Assembly: GCA_902702965.1 (NCBI GenBank)
Contig: CACRXP010000172.1
Span: forward strand, 242,754 to 306,753
DNA length: 64,000 nt
Direction of reading: 5' to 3'
Origin: Spirometra erinaceieuropaei
Lineage: Eukaryota; Platyhelminthes; Cestoda; Diphyllobothriidea; Diphyllobothriidae
A program made the position numbers and the translations under genes. Numbering within the stretch: the stretch's first letter is position 1; every line of letters starts with the position of its first letter. This document shows, piece after piece, positions 24,191-36,039 of the stretch. The notes below the pieces were generated by a model, which saw nothing but the letters and a program-made list of their open reading frames with translations, was not told the DNA's origin and searched no databases.

Positions 24191-25114
24191 GCGTGTGTGT
24201 GTTCTAATGGCCACACTGACAGTAAGAGACTCTCCTCTGCTAGACACTTTGACAATGCAAGTAAAATAGTACCTGGGTCTACGTTAACTCCAAGTCGTTA
24301 TCCTTCCCTAACCGTTAAATTGTTGTTGGAGTGAAAGAAACACCATAGGCTGTGGGAAGAAATATGCCATACAGCCTTGTTAATGGTTACTTTTTGGCTC
24401 ATTAACCTTATTCGTTGAAGAAAATACAATCTTTTGGCGGATTCCTAATTTTAAATAATTTGTGGTATTTTGACGTAATATCCTCTATCTAGGTGATGGC
24501 CAGTAGAAGGTAAGACAGACTCAATGTTGCCTCCTGTTGGTTTGAGCTATCTTAAAGGACCAACCTAAAACCTATCCTGCGGCATAGATTATGTTTCGAG
24601 TCCCTAAAACGACCTTCTAGGATTGTCCAATCAGCTGACGTGCTCTGTTGCCTTTTCAAATTGGCAACGATCTAGAGAGAGAGAGACCCCACTTAACTGC
24701 CAGTAGACTGTGGATCGAGCCATACGTGATTTATGGTAAAGGAAGTTTTATGGGTAGGGCAGCACGCTAGACGATAAACTGACAAAATGAGCGAAAAAAC
24801 AAAAAAGGCATGGATTTATGCCGAAAGTCTTGTCGTACGCTGTTATACGACAACGGAAACGAGAGTAGTAATAAAAGAATAAGCAAAAAGAAAATTTCAC
24901 AAAATAACGGATTTTGAATTAAGGTGTGGGGCCGTGGGGAGTAATCTTTGTTGGCGGTGTAAGTTCTGCAACAGTCGGCACATGCATGCCAAGATTAAAC
25001 CCCATATGTCAAGATCCACAGTCTACTGACAGTCGGATGGGGTTATTCTCTCTGAAGTTACCTTCAAATCTTCGTGCTTTCAACTGTCTGTCTACCTATT
25101 CTAACGTCGTTGTT
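24191..25114. other. Non-coding with a possible R7 fragment
   Basis: The block near 24815-24860 (aaagtcttgtcgtacgctgtt) resembles the R7 interior. No gene recognised. Confidence 0.4.
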
Positions 25115-25525
25115 GACGATGTCCACTGTTTGCTCCACAGCAGGGTGAGAACAGTGACGGTAACTTGCGCGTGAATTAGTTTAAAGTGATGGTGGACTTG
25201 GGCAGCATCTACCGCACCCTCGCCTCTTTCCCCCCACCTGTACCCGTAGTCATGATGGAGTCAAGAAGACCGGATGCGCAGGTAACTGGCACGTCGTAAA
25301 CCTAGACGTAGCGCAACAGACTCTGACCAGGATGTTATTCTCCAATACAAATAAGGGAGCGACACGGATCCTAATCGGCCCGAAGTGAACCGGCGACTGG
25401 GTGTGTCACCAGACCCCGAATGTTGGCGTTTTTTGTTGGTGTGCCTGCCTGATAACGCCTGCCAGAACCCGATGTGGCTCCCCCGTCGGTTCAGCGCATC
25501 TACCGCGTGGCTCGTTGTAGGGGCT
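25115..25525 (-). repeat. Retroposon family R2, minus copy spanning the duplication edge
   Basis: Inverted relative to the copy at 23.7 kb. The visible left edge of duplicated segment A (about 25229) lies inside this element, so R2 may have mediated the duplication, or the true edge may lie further left and be hidden by the gap in copy B. Confidence 0.7.
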
Positions 25526-26505
25526 CTTTTCTACTTAGATGACATTTGTACAGCAGCAAATTCCTAAACGGCTTTTCTTTTCAATGTTGAGTGAAGTCGC
25601 ACATTTTTCTAGGTAACTCTCCCTGTTTTAAGACATACGCCACAAGTTCCTCCTTTTGTTTCACCTAACCTCATACATTGTCAACTAACTTGCCCCACGC
25701 TTCCAATGCCCACTTACTAGGGCGGAGTTAACAGATGCCAGCCAGCTAAATACCGTCATTACCACATTAACAGAAGATGAAGTTACGTATTTAATGCACG
25801 AATGAGGTGCTGCCTCTGTGAACAGCGGGGTGTCAGTCGTGAGGGCTCAACACAATTTGAAGTATCGGGAATGACTTCATAATTTACGCAATCGGATCGA
25901 CCCTGTACCACGAGCGTAGCCAATTCCCAAAAAGTCAGTTTTTGTTGATGTCTACATAGAAGTTTTTACAAAACCGAACTTGCCGTCTAGGCTGCCTATG
26001 AGAAGAAACCGTGACAAATCTCAGCCGCCGACTTTCAAAAATAACTTCTATGGTTAATGGGCTAACGGACTAATTGTGCATCGTTCCACTTACACGAAAC
26101 TAATGACTACTGCCGTATCCTGAACACGTCAAGAGCCAATGGGTGGTCTGTCTCATAATAAGGCGTAATTCAAGTCGAACGTCCTTCACAATACCTCAAA
26201 GTTATCGTGCAGATGTATCTATCTGCTTTTCCTGGAGGGCAACTTGACGAACGATCGTTTGCAACAGTTGGTGTTCAGAACAGCGTAATTGCAGTTGTAA
26301 ATGGTTGAAGGTATCTAAACTACTGTGCGCAACTTTAACTGATGGGGGTGGTGTGTGTGTATAAAAATGGTAATTCAGCCTTTTCGCGGGTTGCAAAGTG
26401 GGGCTGCGCTTTTTTTTATAAAGAAGTGCTTTCTGGTGAAAGTGTGCCATAGCTGCCTTGAGTTCGCAGGCGGCAGACACCCATGTACAGTGCGCGATGT
26501 ATCTG

Positions 26506-28225
26506 AGGACATGTTAACCAAAACGCTGAAATGTGCTTTCGGTTAGAAAGGATTACTTAAGCGGAATTGTAATACTGATTATCATGCAGCGTGGCCCCGA
26601 GACATTTCGATCGCGTCTGGATGATAGCTTTCGGATACGTTTTTTTCTCGGCGGCTGTAAAAATCGCACTCGTGACAAAGTGTCTACACAAGCTGTATGC
26701 ATTTCTTGCCATTGCTTTCCATTGTTCTTATAAATCTGCATGTATTTTAGAGGAAACATGAGTAAAAATAAACTCTCCTGCACTCAATTTGTAGAATATC
26801 ACGTCTTCTCTGAGCTGTATACTTTCAGGAAGGACACACTATAGATGCGCTAACTCATGCAATTTTGACCCAAATTCTGAAATGCGTTTTCGACTCGAAA
26901 ATATTACCTACGTAAGGTGGTAATATTAATCACCGTGCAGCATAGTCCCAAAATAATTCACTTACCTCAAGATGCCGGCTTTTGGGTGAAATTCTTTTTT
27001 TGGCCGCCTACAAAAAACTACACCTTGTAAAAAGGGCCACTTATGTAATATGATTTTTTTCATTAGTTTTCGACGCTCCTATAAATTTATATATATTTCA
27101 TAGAGAACTTGCGAAAAATATTCATTCTTCTACTCATCTGGTAGAAAATTACGTCTTTTCTAAATTTTATGCTTAAAGGAATCGTATAATTTGGTTTTAA
27201 AAAGTTTCTAATTGCGAGACTTTTTAATGCGGTGAGATGGCCGTTCATAAAACGTCATGCCTCCGCATTTACTAGTGTTGCTTTTAAAGCTTACAATATA
27301 ACTCAAATCCACTACTAGATTTTATGAACCCTATACAGCGTCCTCTTCATACAGTGCAGAAATGTGTGATTTTCCTTATACGGCAAATAGACAGCTTGTA
27401 GTTTGGAAACCCCGAATGCAAGTGTAATGGCAAGCCGGTTCTAAACATGCATGCATTTTTCCTATGGATTTTCGATGGTCTTATAAATTCAAATATATTT
27501 TAAAGAAAACGTGCATGAAAATAAGCTTTCTTTTAGTTATTTGGTAGAAAATAGCATTGCCTTTGCACTTTATGCACGAAGAAAGAGCATATTTAGGTTT
27601 TAAAAAAGTTTCCCAACTCCCGAATATTTTTGAGCCTGATCTGCCATTGCATCAGTCTTCAGCGATTTCAGTCAACAAGGGATATGCTTTCCGCGTAAGG
27701 AAAATCATATATTCCTCTATGTCTTTAAGAAGATACCACATAGAGTTCATAAAATTTCGCAATGGATCCGAACAATGTTGGACATTTCAATAGGAGCAGG
27801 GTTAAACGGACCTGTGCGGTCCTGTATGCATGAACATTGCCTGATCTTAAAAATCTCACAACTACAAACTTTTTTAAAACCTAAATATACACCTTCTTCG
27901 TGCATAAAATGCAAAGACAATGCTATTTTCTACCAAATAAGTAAAAGAAAGCTTAGTTTCATGCACATTTTCTTTAAAATATATTAGAATCTATAAGACC
28001 ATCGAAAATTCATAGGAAAAATGCGTGCTACTTAAGTAGTCATTTTTTTTACCGTGTACGGTATCTGCATGAGGGGAAGAAGGAGTAAATCCAAAAGTCG
28101 ACATCCTGACGAGTCCGAAATGTTATAGGATTGTGCCACATGCTAATCTTTATTACAAGCCCACCTAAGTAATCCTTCCTAATCAAAAACAAATTTCAGA
28201 ATTTCGACCAACATTTCATAAGGTC
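26506..28225. mobile_element. Long-inverted-repeat element R5, copy in segment A
   Basis: The left end (acatgttaaccaaaacgctg, then gaaaggattacttaag) mirrors the right end (cctaagtaatccttcc ... aatttcgaccaacatttcat). Sub-blocks such as 'ttggtagaaaat' and 'gcatgaaaataagctttctt' occur as inverted pairs around about 27.85 kb. Encodes nothing recognisable. It may contain a nested second copy, since a further left-end-like block starts near 26868. Confidence 0.7.
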
Positions 28226-28315
28226 GGTCACTCACTGTAAATTCCCGGCCTGACACTTACCCAAGCTCTAAAACTAACTCTACCTCTAAACCGAAACGTT
28301 AGGTTGCCCGGTAAG

Positions 28316-28611
28316 ATGTGGTTGTGTAGCCCTACCTGATGAACCCAATATTGATGATGTCGAGGTTAGGGTTATGGCTAGAGGTTATTGGTTAGGGGTT
28401 ATGGTCAGGGGTTAGGGTTAGGAGTTAGGGCAACTATTTCTCAACCACTCAAAACACAACCGCGCATTCCCAATAGCTCTTTTTGCATACAACTACTTGA
28501 CCTCGTCGCCTGTGCGTTCCCCGGTCTACCTGTAAAAGCCCCTATTACCACCGGTCCCGTATTACAGGTGGTTGGAGTTTGCTTGCTTCAGGTGGGGCTA
28601 CATAACCACAT
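28316..28611. mobile_element. TIR element R3 with telomere-like core, copy in A
   Basis: Left end 'atgtggttgtgtagccctac' mirrors right end 'ggggctacataaccacat'. A TTAGGG-like array (ggttagggttatgg...) occupies about 28363-28428. Homologous to 7469-7816. Confidence 0.75.
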
Positions 28612-29187
28612 ATGACCGTTTCCAAAATAGTATTTATAAAAAAAAGCACAAATCAACCTTTCCTATGTGCTGAGATCGGAAATTAGGACAGATCCCTATT
28701 TTAAAGAATTGCATATTGTCGCGATTAACATCCATGGATGGATGGATGGAAAGGGAAGATTCACCTCTCCATTTCAAATGGCTCCCTGCTTCAAATTTCC
28801 TGACTGAAATTATTAACCAATCACAGAGACTTTCGTCAGAGGGCCCTCGAGAAGAGTGGCCTATTTGCCCTCCGCATAGGTCAGGCGACGAGCTAGCGGA
28901 TAGACCTTTAAAAATTAAGTGACAAAAGTCTCACCTGCCCAGAGAACCTTGCATTTTCTCAACTTTTCCATTTATTTACACAGCAGTAGACGGCAGCCTG
29001 CTTACTTCGTTTGCCCGAGCAAACAAGCTCCGTATGGACTAACAGTGATAGTAAACAGAGACGGTCACCCATCAGGCTGCGCATGACCATCATGCAGTAA
29101 TTAGACAGTGGTTGGATTCTTTTCGGCGATTGTTTTGTTCAAACCCTGTTTCAGTATGCTATCGCATTTTTTTCCGCTCGCTTTCAG

Positions 29188-29575
29188 TTCAAGAAGTTGC
29201 TCAACAAGGAGCTGAACCAGATACTAGACGGGGATAAAATCAGCTCCCAAATTTCCGACTACATCTGTTCCACCTTCCTGGACCAGGACGAGTCCGAACA
29301 GGCGCCGCCAGCCCCATCTGACAGTAACAACAACAACGTCTCCCAGCCCAACGAAAAGTCCGTGCAGAACACCCTCACCGCCGAGAAAGTTCGGCGAATG
29401 GTGCCTACTTCCCTGCTGGTGAGGGTGGGTAGTTCCAGAGGCGGTGGAGACGCAGGCAGCCCCTCTAGTGGGACTTCAGCTAACGCCACGGAGGACTCCC
29501 AAAAGACCGTGGTTGTGCTGGGTACACGGCCCTTCAGCGTGACGGTTCCCCTGCAGACGTCGGCGACCGCTTCCC
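29188..29575 (+). CDS. PDE4 UCR2 exon, copy A1 with linker extension
   Basis: Follows a splice acceptor (gctcgctttcag). The first 45 codons begin FKKLLNKELNQILD and contain QISDYICSTFLDQDE. This corresponds to the UCR2 stretch FKRMLNREL...VSE(F/Y)IS.TFLDKQ of animal PDE4, and the exon start matches the vertebrate exon boundary as I recall it. UCR2 pairs with UCR1 and caps the catalytic site. After residue 45 the frame continues through a GC-rich, coding-like linker (starting SNNNNVSQPNEKS) to about 29575, where the repeated unit starts again. A possible internal donor (ctg|gtgagg) lies at 29418. No catalytic-domain exon was found downstream. Strand is opposite to the UCR1 exon. This is the only copy with the linker. 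Confidence 0.8.
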
Positions 29576-29616
29576 TGTTTCAGTATGTTATCGCATTATT
29601 TCCCGCTCGCTTTCAG

Positions 29617-29751
29617 TTCAAGAAGTTGCTCAACAAGGAGCTGAACCAGATACTAGACGGGGATAAAATCAGCTCCCAAATTTCCGACTACATCTGTTCC
29701 ACCTTCCTGGACCAGGACGAGTCCGAACAGGCGCCGCCAGCCCCATCTGAC
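29617..29751 (+). pseudogene. PDE4 UCR2 exon, copy A2 (truncated tandem duplicate)
   Basis: 135 bp identical to the first 135 bp of copy A1, preceded by a slightly different version of the same intron end (about 4 of 39 bases differ). The offset between A1 and A2 is 429 bp, a multiple of three, so the frame stays open across both. At 29751 homology to A1 stops (tctgac|tcctat) with no GT donor at the break, so the exon is cut short. Called a pseudo-exon for that reason; a cryptic donor further on cannot be excluded. Confidence 0.7.
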
Positions 29752-30269
29752 TCCTATATCCGTGCCTTATCGTTTAAGTACTCTATGCGACACGTGAACT
29801 CCCGACACTGCTCACTTATCATTAGCTCAATTCAGTCTGTTATTAATGCCGGTAACTCAGTCTCCAATCCCTAATATTCATTATCATTATTGCCGACTTT
29901 CCTTAGCGTCAGATTTACAAAGTTATATTTATAGTGTAATTGTTTACAGGGGAGAGAGAAAGACGATCCAATGACCATTGCAAAATGTGATTTGCTTCAC
30001 AAAGGACAGTGCACGTAGGTTAAAGGATGTTCAGTATCTGACTCACGCGGACAGAAGGATGTTACGCCATAGAGACTGCATCGGCCTCGACTCCCCTCTT
30101 CCGCTGCTTCCTGAGCCCGAAATCTTTCTAATTTCCTCCTACAGTGGGATTTTGTCCTCAGGCCTTTATTTGCAGCTTCTTATTTTGGAGTTCCAGGCAG
30201 GGAAGGAGTCGGGCGTAGGGGTCGTTGGAATTTTGAAAGTAGTTGGGGCTAGCAAAACACTTGTTTGGC

Positions 30270-30315
30270 TCTGTGTGTGTGTGTGTCTCCCAGCCCTGCA
30301 GCTGCTGCAGCTGCA
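30270..30315. repeat. GT microsatellite and CTGCAG run
   Basis: Short (TG)n followed by a palindromic gctgctgcagctgcag stretch, present in both duplicated segments (42846-42890). Confidence 0.6.
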
Positions 30316-31442
30316 GACACGTCGGTTAGTCAGATAAAATCAGACATTACCATCTGCGTGTGTTTAGGGCAGCCCCGTCGGAGCACAAGGTCACACCAAC
30401 TTACGACACGAACAATAGGCTAGCGGGAATTCAGGTCGACTGTCACCTACGCAGTGAGGCGACAGAGCCGAAGCCCGGATTTTCGTCTGACTCCTGATTG
30501 TCGTACCTGCCACTGGCTCTGGCGGTTCATCTAACCGCCGGATGGAAGGTTTCACTTTTCGCAATGAATTTTACCTCAGTTAAATTCTTTTGATGGGAAT
30601 TCTGGCCAGAGTGTCCTTAGGAGGCATAAAACAGGGCGGACAGGGAGGGGACAGGAGAAAGGGCTCGCTGGGGACAACGAGAGGCGGTGAGTGAAACCCC
30701 AAACAGGAGTTGGCGCAGTTTTTTTTTGCAGTTCACCTCCTGCACACTTTAATCTGCAGACCAGATGAACTTTCGCAATGCAGAATTCTGGTGTTAGGGG
30801 TAGAAAAAGGGTGGTTCAGGCGTTTCACGATAAAGTCAGGAAGTCCGCCTAATCTGCTTACACTGAAGTGGTTTGTTGTGTGCCCTTACCTAGTTCTCGA
30901 AAGTGTACTCTTGCCTTATCGGGGAACCGCCGACATTCCACTTGCACGCTGAAGGTGCAATTCGTGAACTCCCAAAACACCATTTAGGCCCACAAGCAGA
31001 GGCTAGTGTCTGAAATCACAGTGCTGCTGGTACTCAGTGCGTCCAGCTTGTGTGCGAGAATCGCTACGATCCGGTCGGCTTCTTAGGGGGGGTGTTTTAA
31101 TGTAGTTCTGTAACTCTAACCTGGATGCTTTCATGCGCCCCTGGGGAATGGCACCTTGAGAGGGTAGGTCCGTCTTCGGCGCCCGTATGATTTGTAACGA
31201 GTGCATTTTTCGTTGTAGAAACGACTTATCCTAATTCCCCCAAGTTGCCCCCTCTGCCGCCTATATGATAACGCCAATTGTCACAATTCCACTTTTGGGC
31301 ATGTACCACCGGTTCGACTTCTGGCGTATTATCTGCGTTTGAAATCATGGGCTCCTGTCACTTATAAACGCAGCAAGGCCTCAGAGCAAAGGTCAGTATT
31401 CAGGTAACTCATAGATGTTTGATTTACTAGAGTTTCCGATGG

Positions 31443-31632
31443 TGGGAAGCCTGGCCTATCCTTCGAGGACGTGTGGGGCATGCGCAGACAGGCTGTTAAG
31501 CCCTCGATCCCGACCCCGGCCTTTTTGTCTCGATCTTGGCAACAGGCCCTGATGGATGGGAGAAGAGAGAGTGCGGTGGATACAGTGCAAGCAACGACGG
31601 CCGTACTGTTACCCAGGCATTGTTAGACGAGA
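31443..31632. other. Segment present only in copy A
   Basis: Copy A reads 'gtgggaag' + about 190 bp + 'ggaggagagagc', whereas copy B reads 'gtgggaagggaggagagagc' near 44021. It contains an R2-like tail (gagagtgcggtggatacagtgcaag). Either inserted in A or deleted from B. Confidence 0.7.
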
Positions 31633-31785
31633 CCAGGGAGGAGAGAGCTGTATCGACCAGTTCTGACTTGTTTGCTGTCGTCAGCCCACTCTACCCAACT
31701 TCCAGGTCAGTCAGAGTGGGGCTCGAACTCAAACCCTTCAGTGCCTGAGTGCCAAGTCCGAGCCGCTGACTCAACGCGCCGGAAT
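31633..31785 (-). repeat. tRNA-like SINE relic, copy in A
   Basis: The reverse complement reads 'gcgttgagtcagcggctcgg' (A-box-like) and then 'tttgagttcgagccccac' (B-box-like), followed by SINE-tail-like 'gggtagagtgggctgacgac'. A different tRNA head from the other family S copies. A diverged copy lies at 44025-44175. Confidence 0.5.
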
Positions 31786-31799
31786 TAGCCTTCGTTGGT

Positions 31800-33284
31800 C
31801 TATCTTGCAAGTGCTGGGGACAGCTTAAACTCCAGCATTTCCCTCAGGACGGATACAACGACCTAATACACGGGCAAGTAAAACGAAAACATAGTCCTCT
31901 ATCGTTCTTGCAACACGTTCTACTCTACTGAAATCAGATAACGAAGAGAACGCGCTCCCATATTTGGCATGTTTCAGCACGAGAAACGATTTAGAAACAG
32001 CTGACAGGCAATAATCAGGCCTTTAGAAAATTTCCATCGAAACATCTGGGTCCGCAATCAAAAGTCTGAGCGAGGTTTTACATAACATTTTTTAGGTTTT
32101 TGAGAAAACGACGTAGGTGACAGGTTATCTACTCATATAAATGATTTACGTGCTGTCAGGTAAAATATTATAATGTGAACAGCCACCAGATAGCAGAAAA
32201 GAAGGGGAAACCGTCAGATTATTAAAACTAGAACTACCGCCCGAGCTTCGTTTCTGTGAAAGTGTCCATACGGAAACCCTAACCCAACTGTTTCAGCATA
32301 AAAAATCAACCCGATGACTCAGCCGCCCCCGGTGCAAAAATAAAAGGTCTTTGGCCGTTTCGTGGTACGACAGATTGTAGGATTTCTTTGCAGAGTTTGG
32401 TTTAGAAAAGTATGTTCATCTGGATATGTTCAAACAGACTGTAATTATTTAAAACCTAAGTGCTGATAAATTGGTCAAGCCCTTGATTGTGCGTTGGATG
32501 ATAATTTGACCTGCTCAACTGCCGCGCGGTTTCCAAGGCTATCGTCTAGGCCACAACATGTTAATTATGACCTCAAAATAAAGGGTGGGCGTTCCGTTAT
32601 TCTTTGGTTCATGTGAGATTATGATACCAAGGACTAAAAAAATTAATACGATTAATTCTCCATATGTTTTAGACAGCTAATTTTCAGAATTGTAAAGGGG
32701 GGACGATGGACCTAGGCTGGCGAGTGAGCAATAAGAACGGCAACCATTTTTCACTGCGACGTCCCGTGATTCGATGTGTGCCTTTAGAATTGACTTGGCC
32801 GACTTTCGAGTGTCGCATGCAGTAGAGAACTTTTTTGCGCCGTCAGCAAAGTGCTCTTAAACTCAAAATCGAGTTAATTCCTCCCCCATCGTCGTTTAAA
32901 TTAATGAACTTCATTTTGCGCATTTTCATGCTGAATTAATCAGGACCCGAGGAAAGGCAGTTGATTCGAAAACATTAGAAGTTCAAATTTCTGGAAAGAG
33001 TCCCCATGGTATAGAATGACTCTAAAGTACATCCCAGGTTTGAGCCAGTTACTTAAGATGTCATGCCTCTTTAAACTTTAACTTCTCGTAACCAGTATGG
33101 GGTGTATGTGGGTTGACTGACTCAAGGACTAAGAATCACTCTTAAGGGCTTCCTCTTAATGTAGCCTTCATGGAACTCTCACTGATGTGAGATCGGAGCC
33201 GTCACCCCCACGCAGTGGAACCCCAGCACGTGCAGCGGAAAAAGACCGTGTGTGTGACACGCGTAGATGAGCCGTTTAGTTGCT
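31800..33284. other. Non-coding, nothing recognised
   Basis: AT-rich DNA without supported genes; matched by 44176-45680 in copy B. Confidence 0.5.
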
Positions 33285-33495
33285 ACGGTCACTGCGTCGA
33301 CACCAACCTCCGGCCTTGACATCTTGCCGTCCGAATAAGCTGAGTGTGGGAAGGTAGAGTGCGATAGATGCTGCGCAAGCCTACCTCACCATCCAGTGAC
33401 TCACGCCCAATTCACCTGCCCTGCAACCATTCCATGGGTCACGCAGTGGACGTCCCAGCTTACGACGGGCAAACTGTCATCGCTGCATAACCTGA
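33285..33495 (+). repeat. Retroposon family R2, partial (copy A)
   Basis: Contains 'gagtgcgatagatgctgcgcaag' in two parts and the terminal 'gacgggcaaactgtcatcg'. Shared with copy B at about 45680-45850, which has an internal deletion. Confidence 0.6.
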
Positions 33496-34104
33496 TACCG
33501 GACACTGGCGCCAGTGTTCAGTCTCTTAGAAAGCGAAGTCTCCTACACACCTAACCGAGCTGCAGTGTTGCATTCAGTGAACTTTCGACCACAAGGATTA
33601 TACACTTGGTACGGGGCTTATTTATGAAGATTTCTAACGTTGATGTCTAACCAGGCAGACACGCAGTGACCCACGTCCAGCTATGATTTGTCGCCGCGTT
33701 CAGCCCTGTCTACTGAGCCATGAGATTAAACTCTGTCGGCGGCAATCGGCAAATTTCAAAGGCATGTGGACACAGCACTATGACGAACTCTTCCTTCGTC
33801 ATCTATAAAATCTCTGGCGGCGGGATCCATAATCGGATAAAATTTATTGCAAATTGACGCAAACTAACAGAGGCAATAGGTTTCCGGCCAACACATACAA
33901 CCTTGGTGACGTCAAATGTTCAGCAGAACTGGGTTTTGCGTGAGACGGGTGGAATTTAAACGAACAATTGACAAAAGTTCTGACGCCGTTGGAACAGACA
34001 AAATGTAAGGGAGGCTGAGATGAGAAAATATGAAAAAAAAGGATGACAATGCTAAACGAAGGTTGCGAAAAGAATAGTAGCGACATTCCAGGCAATGCGA
34101 AACT

Positions 34105-34525
34105 ACTCGGCAGGACTGACTTATGTGACCCCCTAAATAGGACATGGTAATAGGAACTCGCCGCCCAAGTAATAAAAGCGGATCGGAGTATAATTCTGGA
34201 AAAAACGAAATATTCCCGAGTCCTAAGCCTAACAATAACCCTAATATAAAATTAAGCCGTTGCCCTAATCTTTACCCTAACCCTACCCTAAACCGGGACT
34301 CTGCAGTTAAAACCAGCCCTTGCCTTAACCCCAAACTTTATCCTGAATAACCTAACCGTTGACTTTAAATCTAGCCTTGGACCAGCTCCTTAGCCTAACC
34401 CCAATTCTAAACTTAAACCTAACCCTGGCTCCACTAGTAGTTGGTGCAAGGCCACCCGCATTTCCGGCGGTTCCTGTCCTGATGCCCTGTTTAGGGGGCC
34501 ATATATGTCAGTCCTAACAAGTATT
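34105..34525. mobile_element. TIR element R4a with telomere-like core (copy A)
   Basis: Left end 'aggactgacttatgtgacc' and right end, reversed, 'aggactgacatatatggcc' form TIRs of about 45 bp (further match: aggacatggtaataggaac against agggcatcaggacaggaac). Between them is a long degenerate CCCTAA-type array (about 34205-34430). Non-autonomous and non-coding. Confidence 0.75.
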
Positions 34526-34765
34526 CGGTTACTGAACGTTTACGGACAGTGTCCCATGCTTATCAAAGAATCTGCTGATGTTTGAAACCAGCCCCTTTGT
34601 GTTTTCCAAACAGGTGACGTAATTGGGAGTGGTACAAAAGCTTTTTCGTCGTTGAACAGTCCTACGCTGCTAAAGGAAAGAATTGTTGTAGTGTCCAGAT
34701 GGCCTGCCTAAACTTTTCCGTCAGAAGTATTATTATTGAAGTACGCCTTGCTTAATCCTATTTTT

Positions 34766-35279
34766 ACTTGGTAGGGCTAACATATGTGGACGTCTTAACA
34801 GGACATGAGAACAGAAACCACCTGCAATACGGGTAGTTTTGAGCTAACTTCCACTGAATCAAGTATTAGGGTTAGGAAGACAAAGATGCGATCACTGGAA
34901 GAAGAAATTTATTGGCCTGAAGTTTCGGATTCCCACTGGAATCCATCATCAGAGACATTCGCAGATAAAGGTTAAGGTTAGGGTTAAGTCAGAAACTAGG
35001 TTTGATGCTAGATCTAAAGTTAACGGCAAGGCAAGTCAGAACCAAGTTTAGGGTAAAGTTAGGGGCTAGTGATAACCGCAAAGTTAAGGTTGAGGGTAGG
35101 GTTAGGGCCAAGATTAGGGCAATGGTTTAGTTTTATATGAGGGCTCTTGTTGGAGTTGGGAACACGGGGATGTTTTGCCCATTCCGGCGTTATGTGCAGA
35201 TCCACCTTTATTACTTGACGGGACATCCCTATTCCCATGTCCTGCTTAAAGGGCCATATAAGTCAGTCCCACCCTATAC
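34766..35279. mobile_element. TIR element R4b with telomere-like arrays and hammerhead-like motif (copy A)
   Basis: Its TIRs are related to R4a: left 'gtagggctaacatatgtgg', right reversed 'gggtgggactgacttatatgg'. The interior holds TTAGGG-like arrays (34966-34984, 35045-35125) and, at 34911-34954 on the minus strand, a hairpin motif with an intact ctgatga box. R4a and R4b sit about 240 bp apart with opposite array orientation. Confidence 0.7.
34911..34954 (-). ncRNA. Hammerhead-like motif inside R4b (copy A)
   Basis: Read on minus: CTGATGA, then t, a perfect 7-bp stem GGATTCC/GGAATCC closing the loop agtg, then GAAAC and TTC, then AGGCCAAT. The boxes CTGATGA and GAAA and the intervening stem fit a type I hammerhead. 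Stem I is weak (about four pairs between tgtct and aggcc). The expected GTC at the cleavage site is TTC here and GCC in copy B, so activity is doubtful. Confidence 0.5.
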
Positions 35280-36039
35280 TTCTCCAACGTGTCTGACGCC
35301 CTCTCAATTTCTCTCCTCGCGCATAGACTAAGCATCGGAACGTTTATCGATTTTCGTCGAGAGTCCACTTGCCTTCCGTCCACCGGCTTTTACTGATTAT
35401 TTGGCCCGAACAAGGTCAAATGGCGATAGCCGAAAATCCACCATCTCACTGCCAATGCTCACATATTTCATCTGCGCCCCTATAATTAAACTGATACGGA
35501 GGCCATTGTAGTCGCGGAAGATGGTCGTCACTGCTGGTTGTGGGTGAATCGTTGCACCCGACCCGTATCTAAACGACCTGCTTCCCGTTTGTGGCTCTAT
35601 GACGGTGCCTTTGCGCAGGCGCGAGCTAACGCGAGTTTTCGCCTTGATCACACAGGCGTGTGGCTGCAGTGCCCGGCGTAAAAGGAGGTCGCAGCGTTGT
35701 GTTGGCGCCCAGAGGGTGCCAGACGTACATGCCTTAGCGTTCACTACTTACCCCCACTTCGCGTGCATTAGACTTGTCATTGGTATGTGCCAGGACAGAA
35801 AAGAGAGCCTACCACGAACTAAAGGCCCGTCTAAGGAGTACTTTCCCCCTATTATATTAGTCCCGACGCGCTGTTAACCCATAATTACGCTTCAGACGTC
35901 GTGACTCTGAGAACTGCCAGATGGTAGGACGACACGGGTTTCTTTAGGATCGTAGATTAGGTCGCAGTGACTTCATTTTGATGTGTAGCCTTTATGGCTG
36001 GTTCACTCATGGGGCGAGTCACTCCTCCACTCCATCTTA
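35280..36039. other. Non-coding, nothing recognised
   Basis: A minus frame at 35397-35744 persists in copy B (47754-48008) but is shortened there, and most differences between copies change amino acids. I do not call it a gene. Confidence 0.45.

Noticed and set aside
28716..28922. 68-codon frame before the UCR2 exon, kept as 102 codons in copy B (41157-41465)
   Set aside because: Nearly all differences between copies change the amino acid, as in unconstrained DNA, and the start is not shared.
35397..35744. 115-codon minus frame present in both duplicated segments
   Set aside because: Shortened in copy B, mostly amino-acid-changing differences, no family recognised.
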